The notes under the pieces: generated by a model
Seen by the model: the letters and a program-made list of their open reading frames with translations, nothing else
What the model was told of the DNA's origin: nothing
Database searches by the model: none
NCBI GenBank assembly: GCA_012959695.1
Contig: DUCS01000009.1
Location: 15,998-72,015, forward strand
Reading direction: 5' to 3'
Source: Cycloclasticus sp.
GTDB taxonomy: Bacteria; Pseudomonadota; Gammaproteobacteria; Methylococcales; Cycloclasticaceae
Length of the DNA: 56,018 nucleotides
Position numbers and translations under genes: made by a program
In this document: one piece after another, positions 11,764-21,224 of the stretch
Numbering within the stretch: position 1 is the first letter of the stretch
Layout: each line of letters starts with the position of its first letter

Positions 11764-12687
11764 CTAGCCTAACTGACACAACGCTTTCGTCAATACTGCG
11801 TCATCTCCTGTCTCGAGCCACGTTGCTTCGGCTTGTTGGCGCAACCAAGTAAATTGCCTTTTAGCTAGTTGGCGCGTCGCAATGATGGCCTTCTCGCGAA
11901 ACGTGGCTGCGTCACAGTCACCTTGCAAATAAGCCCATGCTTGCCGATAACCAACCGCCCTAACGGCTGGCATTGAAGCATCTAAATCACCTCTATTAAA
12001 GAGCACGTTCACTTCTTCAATAAACCCGTTATTAAGCATTTGGTCGAAACGCAAGGCGATTTTTTCATGCAACACCGCCCTATCGCTAGGCGCTATAACG
12101 AGCTTAATGGGGTTAAAAGACAACACCACATTCGCTTGATCTTTTATCCAATCCGTTTGACTACGGCCGGAGATTAAATACACCTCTAACGCTCGCTGTA
12201 TGCGCTGTGAGTCATTGAGGTGAATACGCGCAGCCGCTACTGGGTCAACTTCCTGCAACCGTTTATGCACCGCATCCCAACCTTGTTGCTGCGCCTGCTG
12301 ATCAATGTCTCGACGTATTGCTTCGTCCGCATCCGGCAAACTAGCCATGCCATTTAAGAGCACATGGAAATACAACATAGTGCCACCGACGAGTATGGGC
12401 ATTTTTCCTCTTGAGAGGATATCGTCGATTAACAACAACGCTTGTTGACGGAACTGTCCGGCCGAAAAAGCCTGCGTTGGTTCTAAAATATCAATTAAAT
12501 GGTGTACAACGCCATCGCGTTCACCCATATCTGGTTTAGCCGTACCGATATCCATACCGCGATAAACCAAGGCAGAATCCACACTGATGATTTCACCGTC
12601 CAGCGTTTTGGCGAGTTCAATACCCAACGCCGTTTTACCCGAGGCAGTCGGCCCCATCAGTAAAATAGCTTGCGGCAAAACCTGCAC
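11764..12687 (-). CDS. miaA: tRNA dimethylallyltransferase MiaA
   Basis: MiaA adds the isopentenyl group to A37 of tRNAs that read codons starting with U. The P-loop GPTASGKT is at 12-19 and is followed by the conserved DSALVYRGMDIGTAKP segment that binds substrate and catalyses transfer. The C-terminal TRQLAKRQFTWLR motif is typical. The length of 307 aa is normal. It starts 3 bp after the mutL stop, so the two are cotranscribed, as in E. coli. Confidence 0.97.
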   Translation of the reverse strand: MQVLPQAILLMGPTASGKTALGIELAKTLDGEIISVDSALVYRGMDIGTAKPDMGERDGVVHHLIDILEPTQAFSAGQFRQQALLLIDDILSRGKMPILVGGTMLYFHVLLNGMASLPDADEAIRRDIDQQAQQQGWDAVHKRLQEVDPVAAARIHLNDSQRIQRALEVYLISGRSQTDWIKDQANVVLSFNPIKLVIAPSDRAVLHEKIALRFDQMLNNGFIEEVNVLFNRGDLDASMPAVRAVGYRQAWAYLQGDCDAATFREKAIIATRQLAKRQFTWLRQQAEATWLETGDDAVLTKALCQLG

Positions 12688-12690
12688 CTT

Positions 12691-14478
12691 TTATTGACCT
12701 CTTAAAAACAACGCGTCTAATTGTTGCACCGTTAGTAGCACCCAGGTTGGACGCCCGTGGTTACACTGGCCACTGTTTTGCGTTTTCTCGATATCGCGCA
12801 ATAACACATTCATTTCCACCTCGGTCAAACGGCGGTTTGCACGAATAGAACCGTGACATGCCATATTTCCTAACACGGTGTAACACGCATCTTTAACACT
12901 GCGGCTTTCACCTGTTTTTGCTAAATCAATCAACACGTCGCGAACCAGTTTTTCTGCATCGTCTTGTGCCAATAAAACCGGAATAGAGCGCACTAGCAAC
13001 GTCGTTGGCCCCGACGCACTCAGTTCAATGCCCAACCCATCGAGCAGGGCCTCGTTTTGTTCAAACAACAACATCTCTTCATCAGATAATTCAATTTTTT
13101 GTGGAATCAATAACGGTTGAGATGGCATATCGCCCGCGTCATATTGCGTTTTTAATGTCTCATACACAATCCGTTCGTGCGCCGCGTGCGTATCAACCAA
13201 AATTAAGCCTTTATCGGATTCTGCAAGGATATACGTGTTATGCAAATGGGCAATCGCAAAGCCCATCGGTGGAATAGCCCCCCCATCATTATTGGCCTGC
13301 TGAAATGAAGCAGCCATCGTGTGTGCAGAATGAGAACCACCGAATGATGGCTGACTAGCATAGCGACCTGACGATTCTGCAACCGACATGGGCAAATGAC
13401 TTTGCTGCATATCATCTTGCGGTGGTTGATAGTGCGTTAATGCCGGCTCAACGGTTTTAATCGCATAGTGATCTGATGGTCGCGTATCCGTAAGTACTTG
13501 CTTAACACGACGATAGACAAAATCGTGCACCGCTTTACTTTCACGAAAACGTACTTCTAATTTAGCTGGGTGCGCATTCACATCAACCAAGGTCGGGTCG
13601 ATGGTAAAATACAATACGTACACGGGATGACGACCATGAAACAACACATCTTGGTATGCCAATCTAACCGCGTGGTTAATCAATTTATCCCGAATCAATC
13701 GGCCATTCACATAAAAAAACTGCATGTCTGCTTGGGAGCGTGAATACGTCGGCAAACCAACCCAACCCTGCAGTCCGAACTCTCCATTCATCACGTCAAT
13801 TTCTAATGATTGTTGAATAAAGCCTTTACCGCATAGCATGCCTACGCGCTGATCTTTTTGTTCATTGCTTAAGGCGGGTTTTAAATCAACCACCTGTTTC
13901 TGATTATGTTTAAGGCTAAAGCCGACATCAAAACGACTCAACGCCATGCGTTTAACAACCGTCTCAATGTGGCCAAACTCTGTTTTATCGGTTTTTAAAA
14001 ACTTCCGACGCGCCGGTGTGTTGTAGAAAAGGTCACGTAATTCAACGGTTGTTCCAATAGAATGCGATGTTGGCACCGGATCCAGTTCTTCTTCTGTGCC
14101 ATCGGCTTTAACCGTCCAGCCAGCACTGTCCATTTCTTGGCGTGACGAAAGCGTTAAACGTGATACTGAACTCATACTCGGCAAGGCCTCACCCCTGAAA
14201 CCAAAACTCAACACCGATTCAAGATCCAATAAAGAACCAATTTTACTGGTTGCGTGACGAGACATCGCCAAACTTAAATCGGCTTTTTCAATGCCGCAAC
14301 CATCATCACGCACACGGATCAACCGCGAACCACCCTCTTCAATTTCTATGACGATTTGCTTCGCGCCTGCATCTAGAGAGTTTTCAACCAATTCTTTAAC
14401 CGCTGACGCTGGACGTTCTATCACTTCGCCAGCGGCGATTTGGTTAATTAATTGTGGGGGGAGTTGTTTTATAGGCAT
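12691..14478 (-). CDS. mutL: DNA mismatch repair protein MutL (endonuclease-type)
   Basis: MutL couples mismatch recognition by MutS to strand incision and removal. The N-terminal GHKL ATPase shows the usual motifs (ENSLDAGA, DDGCGI, FGFRGEAL). A Gln/His-rich linker (about 345-400) separates it from the C-terminal dimerisation domain. That domain carries DTHAAHERIVYE at 429-440, fitting the DxHA-x2-E-x4-E metal site of nicking MutL proteins, plus CHGSIRANR and CNHGRP near the end. E. coli-type MutL lacks these, so a MutH-independent nick is inferred. Confidence 0.97.
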   Translation of the reverse strand: MPIKQLPPQLINQIAAGEVIERPASAVKELVENSLDAGAKQIVIEIEEGGSRLIRVRDDGCGIEKADLSLAMSRHATSKIGSLLDLESVLSFGFRGEALPSMSSVSRLTLSSRQEMDSAGWTVKADGTEEELDPVPTSHSIGTTVELRDLFYNTPARRKFLKTDKTEFGHIETVVKRMALSRFDVGFSLKHNQKQVVDLKPALSNEQKDQRVGMLCGKGFIQQSLEIDVMNGEFGLQGWVGLPTYSRSQADMQFFYVNGRLIRDKLINHAVRLAYQDVLFHGRHPVYVLYFTIDPTLVDVNAHPAKLEVRFRESKAVHDFVYRRVKQVLTDTRPSDHYAIKTVEPALTHYQPPQDDMQQSHLPMSVAESSGRYASQPSFGGSHSAHTMAASFQQANNDGGAIPPMGFAIAHLHNTYILAESDKGLILVDTHAAHERIVYETLKTQYDAGDMPSQPLLIPQKIELSDEEMLLFEQNEALLDGLGIELSASGPTTLLVRSIPVLLAQDDAEKLVRDVLIDLAKTGESRSVKDACYTVLGNMACHGSIRANRRLTEVEMNVLLRDIEKTQNSGQCNHGRPTWVLLTVQQLDALFLRGQ

Positions 14479-14529
14479 GATTATGTCGATACACGGGGCT
14501 AGTTTACCCAGCCATTGTATCGAAAAAAA

Positions 14530-15867
14530 CTAACTCGGTATTCGAATAACTTGCCCTATTCTAATCCGGCTCGTTTGCATCTTATTTAGCTTCTTTAACG
14601 ACGATAAGGAAACGCGGTGGCGCACAGCGATGGCAGATAAAGTATCGCCTCTCTTGATTTTATACGTCGATTTAGCTATCCGTGATGTCGATGTAGAAGG
14701 CACCTGCTGATTGGCGAAATACGCTTTAACACCTTTCATAATCGCTTTCGCCACCTTGCCTTGATGCCGTGAACTACGAAGATTAGCCTCTTCTTTTTTA
14801 TTAGAAATAAACGCTGTTTCTATTAAAATTGAGGGGATATCTGGTGACTTCAACACCATAAAGCCGGCGCGTTGCACACGCTTTTTATGTACATGACCAA
14901 CGCCTTTTAAGTTCTTTAACACTTCGCTGGCCACAGTAGCACTGGCATCTTCGGTAGCATTTTGCGATAAGTCCAACAACACAGAAGCCAACATATCGTC
15001 CTTATCATCCAAACTCACGCCACCGACTAAATCAGCCGCGTTTGCGCTGTCTGCCAACCATCGTGCAGCCTCACTACTCGCCCCGCGATTAGATAAAACA
15101 TAAACCGACGAACCACGCGCCCGCTGGTCCCTAAATGCATCCGCGTGGATTGAAATAAACAAATCAGCCCTCGCCCGACGTGCTTTTTCCATGCGTTTAC
15201 GAAGCCCAATATAGTAATCACCTGAACGCACCAAATAGGCTTTCATATTGGGTTGCTGATTAACCAACGCAGCTAACTTTTTAGCTATCGCCAACACCAC
15301 CACCTTTTCACGCGTTCCTCGATAACCTTTTGCGCCCGGGTCTTCGCCACCATGGCCCGCATCAATCGCCACCACCCATTTGCTGTTTTGAGCAATATTG
15401 GAAGCCTTTTTAACGACCGCTGGTTTTTTGCTTGTCTGCTTCGATTCGGGGTATAAATCGATCACTAAACGGTGTCCATAATCAGCATTAGGTTTTAATA
15501 AAAAACTTTTTGCATGGACGTTGGTTTTCAAATCAATCACCACGCGTAAGTCTTTTTTATTGCGCGGCGCTTGTCGCATTAAGCTAACCACTTTGTGATT
15601 TGAAGAAAATGCAGGCATCGACGTCTTAAAAACGACGTCCTTCAAGTCGATGACGAGTCGCGGAGGGTTGTTTAACGAAAAAACCTTGTGTTCAACCGGT
15701 GACGTAATACCTAATACTAAACGTGTGTGATCGGGCGCCGTCCAAAATCGTAAGGATTCGATTTGTTTTGCCGCAGCAAACGAGGGAAAGCTCAGCAATA
15801 GAATCAAAAAAGCTGAAATGGTCGCTAAGTAATATCGATATTGTTTAGAGAATACCCTCATAAGCAA
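14530..15867 (-). CDS. amiB: N-acetylmuramoyl-L-alanine amidase, AmiB type
   Basis: This periplasmic amidase cleaves septal peptidoglycan during daughter-cell separation. A signal peptide with a hydrophobic core (about 12-32, ending FAAAK) is followed by an AMIN targeting domain (about 37-140), the Amidase_3 zinc domain starting at VVAIDAGHGGEDPGAKG, and a C-terminal LysM repeat (about 400-445, YKIKRGDTLSAIA). The LysM domain marks it as AmiB-like. It lies between tsaE and mutL, as in E. coli. An EnvC or NlpD activator would be needed and is not in this window. Confidence 0.94.
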   Translation of the reverse strand: MLMRVFSKQYRYYLATISAFLILLLSFPSFAAAKQIESLRFWTAPDHTRLVLGITSPVEHKVFSLNNPPRLVIDLKDVVFKTSMPAFSSNHKVVSLMRQAPRNKKDLRVVIDLKTNVHAKSFLLKPNADYGHRLVIDLYPESKQTSKKPAVVKKASNIAQNSKWVVAIDAGHGGEDPGAKGYRGTREKVVVLAIAKKLAALVNQQPNMKAYLVRSGDYYIGLRKRMEKARRARADLFISIHADAFRDQRARGSSVYVLSNRGASSEAARWLADSANAADLVGGVSLDDKDDMLASVLLDLSQNATEDASATVASEVLKNLKGVGHVHKKRVQRAGFMVLKSPDIPSILIETAFISNKKEEANLRSSRHQGKVAKAIMKGVKAYFANQQVPSTSTSRIAKSTYKIKRGDTLSAIAVRHRVSLSSLKKLNKMQTSRIRIGQVIRIPS

Positions 15868-15874
15868 TTGCTTC

Positions 15875-16300
15875 TCATGCCTTTTCTATAGTCTTAGGGT
15901 GAGATATTAACAATTTTCGCTGATCACCGTTAATTATTATTTCGATCAATACATCAGGGTTTGGTAACAAGCCTTTTCCGTTATCTGGCCATTCTACAAA
16001 GCAAATGGATTGCTCATTAAAATAATCACGTATCCCCATGTATTCCAATTCTTCAGCGTCCATCAGCCGATACAAATCAAAATGAAAAACGACTTGACCC
16101 TCAATCGTATAAGGCTCCACTAAATTATACGTGGGGCTTTTAACCGACCCCGTGTGCCCCATGGCATTTAATACACCACGAACCAAGGTTGTTTTACCTG
16201 CCCCCAAGTCGCCTTGAAAAAAAATCAACATACCCGGCGATAATTGCGCAACGAGTTCTTTGCCCGCCGCTAACATCGCCTGCTCGTCTTTAATGATCAT
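15875..16300 (-). CDS. tsaE: tRNA threonylcarbamoyladenosine biosynthesis ATPase TsaE
   Basis: TsaE is the ATPase of the TsaBDE complex that makes t6A37 in tRNAs reading ANN codons. The Walker A motif GDLGAGKTT occurs near residue 30, followed by SVKSPTYNLVEPY, which is characteristic. The length of 141 aa is slightly short but complete. The start overlaps the nnrD end by 11 bp, implying coupled translation. Confidence 0.95.
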   Translation of the reverse strand: MIIKDEQAMLAAGKELVAQLSPGMLIFFQGDLGAGKTTLVRGVLNAMGHTGSVKSPTYNLVEPYTIEGQVVFHFDLYRLMDAEELEYMGIRDYFNEQSICFVEWPDNGKGLLPNPDVLIEIIINGDQRKLLISHPKTIEKA

Positions 16301-17132
16301 TCATTAACTCGCGAATCGGCTGCATTAAATCGCTGGCTATCAGGCCTTTTTCGCCCTTCTTAGCTGCACAATCGCCCGCCATGGCATGAATCATCACGCC
16401 TAATTTTGCCGCATCGATAAGGGTCAAACCCTGCGCTATTAATCCAGCAATAACGCCTGTCAACACATCCCCCACGCCACCTGAAGCCATCCCTGGATTA
16501 CCAGCATCACAAATAAATATATTGTCGCCTCCGTCAAACACCAAACTACCCGCACCTTTTAGAACAATCACACCATCATACTGTTGCTGTAATTGTGTTA
16601 TCGCCGCAGCGCGATCTTGTTGAATCTCCGACGTTGAGCAATTTAACAAACGAGCAGCTTCACCAACGTGCGGCGTTAATAGCCACTGCTCATTCTTACG
16701 GGGTTCTTTTGCCAGCACATTAAGCGCATCGGCGTCCAACACCATCAGCTTGTTGGATTCTAATGTCGCTTCAAATAAATGTATTGCCCAAGCGTCTTGT
16801 CCTAACCCCGGCCCTAGCGCAATCGCGCTACTTTGCTTGGTTAATTTTTTTATTTGCAGCTGCTTATCAACACCATGACACATCAATTCTGGACGAGACA
16901 TCGCCATGGCCGCCACATGCTCTTGTCGAGTTGCCACACTAACAAGGCCACTACCAACGCGCAACGCTGCTTCTGCTGACAACCGAATGGCGCCGCTAAA
17001 GCCCGTATTACCGCCAATTAATAGCGTGTGGCCAAAGTCACCTTTATGCGCGCCTTTATTACGTCGGCTGACATTTTTTATCATTTTTTTGAATGACATG
17101 GGAACAACATTGGGGCGTATCAAGTCAGGCAT
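16290..17132 (-). CDS. nnrD: ADP-dependent NAD(P)H-hydrate dehydratase (stand-alone NnrD)
   Basis: NnrD repairs hydrated NADH and NADPH by dehydration with ADP. The C-terminal motif GNPGMASGGVGDVLTGVIAG is the catalytic and nucleotide-binding signature of this ribokinase-like fold. At 280 aa it lacks the N-terminal epimerase (NnrE) domain present in E. coli YjeF, so the epimerase must be separate or absent. It is first in the block and its start is 49 bp from the divergent queG start. Confidence 0.92.
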   Translation of the reverse strand: MPDLIRPNVVPMSFKKMIKNVSRRNKGAHKGDFGHTLLIGGNTGFSGAIRLSAEAALRVGSGLVSVATRQEHVAAMAMSRPELMCHGVDKQLQIKKLTKQSSAIALGPGLGQDAWAIHLFEATLESNKLMVLDADALNVLAKEPRKNEQWLLTPHVGEAARLLNCSTSEIQQDRAAAITQLQQQYDGVIVLKGAGSLVFDGGDNIFICDAGNPGMASGGVGDVLTGVIAGLIAQGLTLIDAAKLGVMIHAMAGDCAAKKGEKGLIASDLMQPIRELMNDH

Positions 17133-17181
17133 ATTGCATCAACAATTTATTGATAATTGAATTCAATGTATCCTACCGCAG

Positions 17182-18249
17182 ATGAGCGAGAACAACATCG
17201 ACTTCCAACAACTAGCCAACGATATTAAAGCGCTTGGCCTGTCACTCGGCTTTCAGCAAGTGGGGATTACCGATACCCAACTGTCTGATGCCGAAAAACA
17301 GCTCAATAATTGGCTAGATGCGGGATTGCACGGTGAGATGCACTACATGCAAAAACACGGCAGTAAACGGACTCGCCCCGCTGAGTTACACGAGGGAACG
17401 GTTCGTGTTATTTCCTGCCGCATGGATTACCTGCCCGAACCGATGCAGCGCACGGATGAATTGATGGACGACCCTGTTCGTGCGTATATTTCGCGCTATG
17501 CCTTGGGCCGCGATTACCACAAAGTGATTCGCAAAAAATTACAAAAACTGGCTGACTTAATCGAACAAAAAAGTGGTGTTTTTGGATACCGTGCCTTTGT
17601 TGATAGTGCGCCGGTTATGGAGAAAGCGCTGGCTGAAAAAGCCGGCTTGGGCTGGATTGGCAAACACAGCAATGTGTTAAACAAAGAAGCGGGGTCTTGG
17701 TTCTTTCTTGGTGAATTGTATGTTGATCTACCGCTACCTATTGATACCCCCGCCGAAGAACACTGCGGTCGTTGCACCGACTGCATTGATATTTGCCCAA
17801 CGCAAGCGATTATTGCGCCTTATACCGTTGATGCGAGACGTTGCATTTCTTATCTCACCATCGAATTACACGGCTCAATCCCCGAGGAGTTCCGTCCCCT
17901 GATGGAGAATCGCATTTACGGGTGTGATGACTGCCAACAAGTGTGCCCGTGGAACCGGTTTGCCAGCCTCACTGATGAAGGAGATTTCATGCCGCGCAAC
18001 AATTTAGATTCGATAGACTTAATTGATATTTTTGAATGGAGCGAAGATACCTTTTTAAAGAGAACAGAGGGCTCCGCCATTCGTCGAATTGGTTACGAGA
18101 GCTGGGTTAGAAACATCGCCGTCGCCTTGGGAAACGCACCAAAATCCGACGCCATTTTAGATGCCTTATTCAAAAAGAAAAGCCATGCGAACCCTATCAT
18201 CCGTGAACACGTGCGCTGGGCTATTCAGCAGCAAAATAACCAAATTTAA
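17182..18249 (+). CDS. queG: Epoxyqueuosine reductase QueG
   Basis: QueG is the cobalamin and iron-sulfur enzyme that reduces epoxyqueuosine to queuosine in tRNA. Two ferredoxin-like cluster motifs are visible, CGRCTDCIDICP and CDDCQQVCPW, and the C-terminus shows HEAT-like helices. The length of 355 aa is normal. It is transcribed away from nnrD across a 49-bp gap. Its B12 need fits with IcmF being encoded nearby. Confidence 0.95.
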   Translation: MSENNIDFQQLANDIKALGLSLGFQQVGITDTQLSDAEKQLNNWLDAGLHGEMHYMQKHGSKRTRPAELHEGTVRVISCRMDYLPEPMQRTDELMDDPVRAYISRYALGRDYHKVIRKKLQKLADLIEQKSGVFGYRAFVDSAPVMEKALAEKAGLGWIGKHSNVLNKEAGSWFFLGELYVDLPLPIDTPAEEHCGRCTDCIDICPTQAIIAPYTVDARRCISYLTIELHGSIPEEFRPLMENRIYGCDDCQQVCPWNRFASLTDEGDFMPRNNLDSIDLIDIFEWSEDTFLKRTEGSAIRRIGYESWVRNIAVALGNAPKSDAILDALFKKKSHANPIIREHVRWAIQQQNNQI

Positions 18250-18332
18250 CGATAAAGTGCTAAAGTTTGCTCTACAGTGACCGTTAAAAAGAACACAGCA
18301 ACCATTAGACTGCATTACACCCAGAGGAAAGC

Positions 18333-19085
18333 ATGAAGAAAAAAAGCGATTATTCCATTAAAAGTTTGCTGCCACTGTTTATTATTAGCTTAGGTATTGG
18401 TGTCGGAACAGGCCTAATCATTGGTTATTTTGCACCCGATAATATGACGCATATTATTTCATCTGTATCCACTGCCGTTGTCTCTGTGTCTGCAACATTA
18501 TTCGTGATGTTCATCCTATTTTTACGCCCTACGTTTCGCTCTCTCGGCTTTATTACTTATGCGTTAAGTAACAATAAAAGAATCCCTAAAGACGAAGCTG
18601 AGGCGATCAAAAAAAACGGTCTCATCAAGGCCTTAGACGCCGCCATTAACAACTATGTTGGTGACTTTTATGAACGCGCTAAACGCTTAGGTAGCAGCGG
18701 CAACACAATCGCTATTGGCTAGGCGGAAGTATCGGGTTTTGTCGATAAATTAAACCTCACCATTCAAGAGAAGTTTCTTCAAAATACTACAGGACTTGCA
18801 TACGCAATTTGTACAGACCCGAACGGTTATGTACCAACTCACAATAATGTGTTTGCCAAGCCGCCCATTGGTGACTACCAAACAGATTTAGTGAACAGTC
18901 GAAGCAAACGATTATTCCAAGACCCAGCGGGTATTCGCTGTGGCTCACATACACAAGATTTCTTATTGCAAACCTATAAACGTGATACAGGCGAGATATT
19001 TCACGATTTATCTGTGCCTATTTACGTTAACGGCCAGCACTGGGGTGGTATTCGTATGGGCTATAAAGCCGAATCATTCAGCTAA
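18333..19085 (+). pseudogene. Chemoreceptor-like membrane protein relic interrupted by an in-frame TAG
   Basis: One frame runs across the whole interval but holds a TAG at 18720-18722. The first part (129 codons) has two membrane helices (about 13-35 and 38-62) and a HAMP-like linker. After the TAG the frame continues with AEVSGFVDKL and then a ligand-sensor-like domain (TDPNGYVPTHNN, RDTGEIFHDLSVPIYVNGQHWGG) of a kind found at the ends of methyl-accepting chemotaxis proteins. The long signalling hairpin expected between these parts is missing. It looks like a receptor reduced by internal deletion and then by a stop. Readthrough or a sequencing error are the alternatives. The last bases overlap the convergent orn end. 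Confidence 0.7.
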
Positions 19086-19627
19086 TACTTTAAGAAAGTT
19101 TGGCGGTAATATTTAAGTTCTTCTATTGACTCTATAACATCGTCCAAGGCTTGGTGCGTGGCCTTCTTTTTAAAGCCTTTCATAATCTCGGGCGCCCAGC
19201 GACTAGCCAGTTCTTTTAGGGTACTTACATCTAAGTTCCTGTAATGAAAATACGTTTCAAGTGTCGGCATATAATTCACCATAAAACGTCTGTCTTGGCA
19301 GATGCTATTACCGCACATAGGCGATGCACCTTTTGGCACCCACTGCTCTAGAAAATTAATGGTCTGTGACGCCACATCACTTTCACTTAATGTACTGCTC
19401 AACACACGTTCAATTAAACCCGATTGCCCGTGATGGTGTTGATTCCAATCGTCCATCGCATCCATTGTTTGTTTAGATTGCCGCACCGCCAACACAGGCC
19501 CTTCAGCCAACACATTCAGTTCCTTATCGGTCACAATCGTGGCTATTTCAATGATAGAATCTGTTGCAGGTTCTAGCCCTGTCATTTCAAGGTCTATCCA
19601 TATTAAATTTTGCTTATCTTGAGACAT
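19082..19627 (-). CDS. orn: Oligoribonuclease
   Basis: Orn degrades 2-5 nt RNA fragments, including pGpG from c-di-GMP breakdown, to mononucleotides. The DEDDh exonuclease motifs are present, beginning with [11 protein letters not shown], then [10 protein letters not shown] and [11 protein letters not shown]. At 181 aa the length is standard. It is divergent from the M48 protease gene and convergent with the receptor relic, whose stop it overlaps. Confidence 0.97.
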   Translation of the reverse strand: MSQDKQNLIWIDLEMTGLEPATDSIIEIATIVTDKELNVLAEGPVLAVRQSKQTMDAMDDWNQHHHGQSGLIERVLSSTLSESDVASQTINFLEQWVPKGASPMCGNSICQDRRFMVNYMPTLETYFHYRNLDVSTLKELASRWAPEIMKGFKKKATHQALDDVIESIEELKYYRQTFLKY

Positions 19628-19683
19628 CTAAATACCTTTTGTGGCTTAATGATTATTAACAACGGTTATATCTTAAAGAAATT

Positions 19684-20931
19684 ATGAACGAATTTAGCAT
19701 TATATTTTTATTTTTTTTAGCCAGCTCCATGCTATTAAAGCTTTGGCTCAACCGACGCCAAATGATTCACATCATCTTGCACCGAGATAGCGTACCGAAA
19801 GACTTTGAAGGAAAAATAGACCTCGCCTCGCATCAAAAAGCGGCTGATTACACCTTAGCCAAAACCCGAATGGCGACCTTAAGCACCATTATTGGTAGCG
19901 GCGTTTTAGTCATACTAACACTCGGTGGCATTATCAATATCTTGTCATCCATCACACAGGCATACATCGCACACGATATATGGTCTGGCGTTGCGTTAAT
20001 TATGTCAGTATTTATTCTGTCGCACTTTATAGAACTTCCCGTCAGCGTTTATCAAACGTTTAAAATAGAACAAAAATTCGGCTTCAACCGCACCACTGCT
20101 AGGCAATTCATCAAAGATCAGTTCTTGCAAATTGCACTGATGCTTATTATTGGCACACCGTTGTTGTATGCGCTACTTACCGTCATGGGTCAAATGGGCG
20201 AATATTGGTGGGTTTACGCGTGGCTACTGACGATTAGCTTTACTTTTTTTATGACATGGCTGGTACCCACCTTTATCGCACCGTTGTTTAATAAATTCAC
20301 GCCGCTTGAAGATGATGCCTTGAAGTCTCGCATTCAACAATTGTTTGAGCGCTGCGGTTTTAACAGCAAGGGCATTTATGTAATGGACGGTTCAAAACGC
20401 TCTGGTCATGGTAACGCGTACTTCACCGGCATTGGCAATAACAAACGCATCGTGTTTTACGATACCTTGATTGAATCGCTCAACACCGATGAAATTGAGG
20501 CCGTGCTAGCGCACGAGCTTGGCCATTTCAAGTGTAAGCACATTACCAAACACATGGTTGTTTCAACCTTTGTAACGCTTGCTGGCTTTGCGCTACTGGG
20601 TTGGCTGAAACAAGAAAACTGGTTTTTTGATGGCCTTGGCATGGTTCAAATTAATGACGCCATTGCCCTCCTCCTGTTTATATTGGTGTTGCCTATTTTT
20701 ACTACCTTCATACAGCCTATTAGCAGCCGTTTTCAACGTAAATTTGAATTTGAAGCCGATGAATTTGCCAGCACCATGGCTAAACCAGAGCACTTGATTC
20801 AAGCACTGGTTAAGTTGTACCGAGAAAATGCCAGCACCTTAACGCCGGACCCTCTTTATTCAAGCTTTCACCACAGCCACCCACCGGCTGGCGTGAGAAT
20901 TGATCACTTGAAAAGCCTAATTTCTCCATAA
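19684..20931 (+). CDS. M48-family (Ste24/HtpX-like) membrane metalloprotease
   Basis: This is an integral membrane zinc protease. Several hydrophobic segments are visible (about 3-15, 73-90, 97-115, 146-165, 175-200, 298-315, 325-345). The zinc motif HELGH is at 277-281 and a likely third ligand lies in FEFEADEFA. The 415-aa length and layout match the bacterial Ste24p (M48A) type rather than the shorter HtpX. Substrate is unknown. It runs divergently from orn and is followed 15 bp later by a cytochrome c gene, then rsgA, so it may head that small operon. Confidence 0.88.
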   Translation: MNEFSIIFLFFLASSMLLKLWLNRRQMIHIILHRDSVPKDFEGKIDLASHQKAADYTLAKTRMATLSTIIGSGVLVILTLGGIINILSSITQAYIAHDIWSGVALIMSVFILSHFIELPVSVYQTFKIEQKFGFNRTTARQFIKDQFLQIALMLIIGTPLLYALLTVMGQMGEYWWVYAWLLTISFTFFMTWLVPTFIAPLFNKFTPLEDDALKSRIQQLFERCGFNSKGIYVMDGSKRSGHGNAYFTGIGNNKRIVFYDTLIESLNTDEIEAVLAHELGHFKCKHITKHMVVSTFVTLAGFALLGWLKQENWFFDGLGMVQINDAIALLLFILVLPIFTTFIQPISSRFQRKFEFEADEFASTMAKPEHLIQALVKLYRENASTLTPDPLYSSFHHSHPPAGVRIDHLKSLISP

Positions 20932-20946
20932 GCATAAAGGTCGATT

Positions 20947-21222
20947 ATGAAAACGTTTCTTATTTTTACTGTTAGCCTAATCATTATCACGTTTAACAGC
21001 CAAGCTGCTGATTTGGATAATGGTCGAACGCTACATACCAATAATTGTTTGACCTGCCACACCAGTAATATGTACACATCAAAAACGCGCAAGGTTCACG
21101 ATCTTGCGGCCTTAAATGCTCGCGTTAAACGTTGTGACTTTTCGTTAGGTACGCAATGGTTTGATGATGATATTGCCGATGTTGCGGCCTATTTAAACCA
21201 CGGTTACTATAAATTTAAATAG
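20947..21222 (+). CDS. Small exported monoheme cytochrome c
   Basis: A signal peptide (about 1-20, cleavage near SQAAD) precedes a single heme motif CLTCH at 34-38. The mature protein is about 70 aa. The usual distal Met 40-60 residues after the heme motif is absent; the only internal Met is M42, too close, so the sixth ligand is unclear and might be a His (H51 or H85). The end is conserved-looking (WFDDDIADVAAYLN). It lies between the M48 protease and rsgA with gaps of 15 and 2 bp. Electron partner is unknown. Confidence 0.85.
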   Translation: MKTFLIFTVSLIIITFNSQAADLDNGRTLHTNNCLTCHTSNMYTSKTRKVHDLAALNARVKRCDFSLGTQWFDDDIADVAAYLNHGYYKFK

Positions 21223-21224
21223 AT

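Noticed and set aside
18720-18722. TAG read as pyrrolysine
   Set aside because: No methylamine methyltransferase or pyl genes are in the window and the protein type does not suggest it. A relic or error is simpler.
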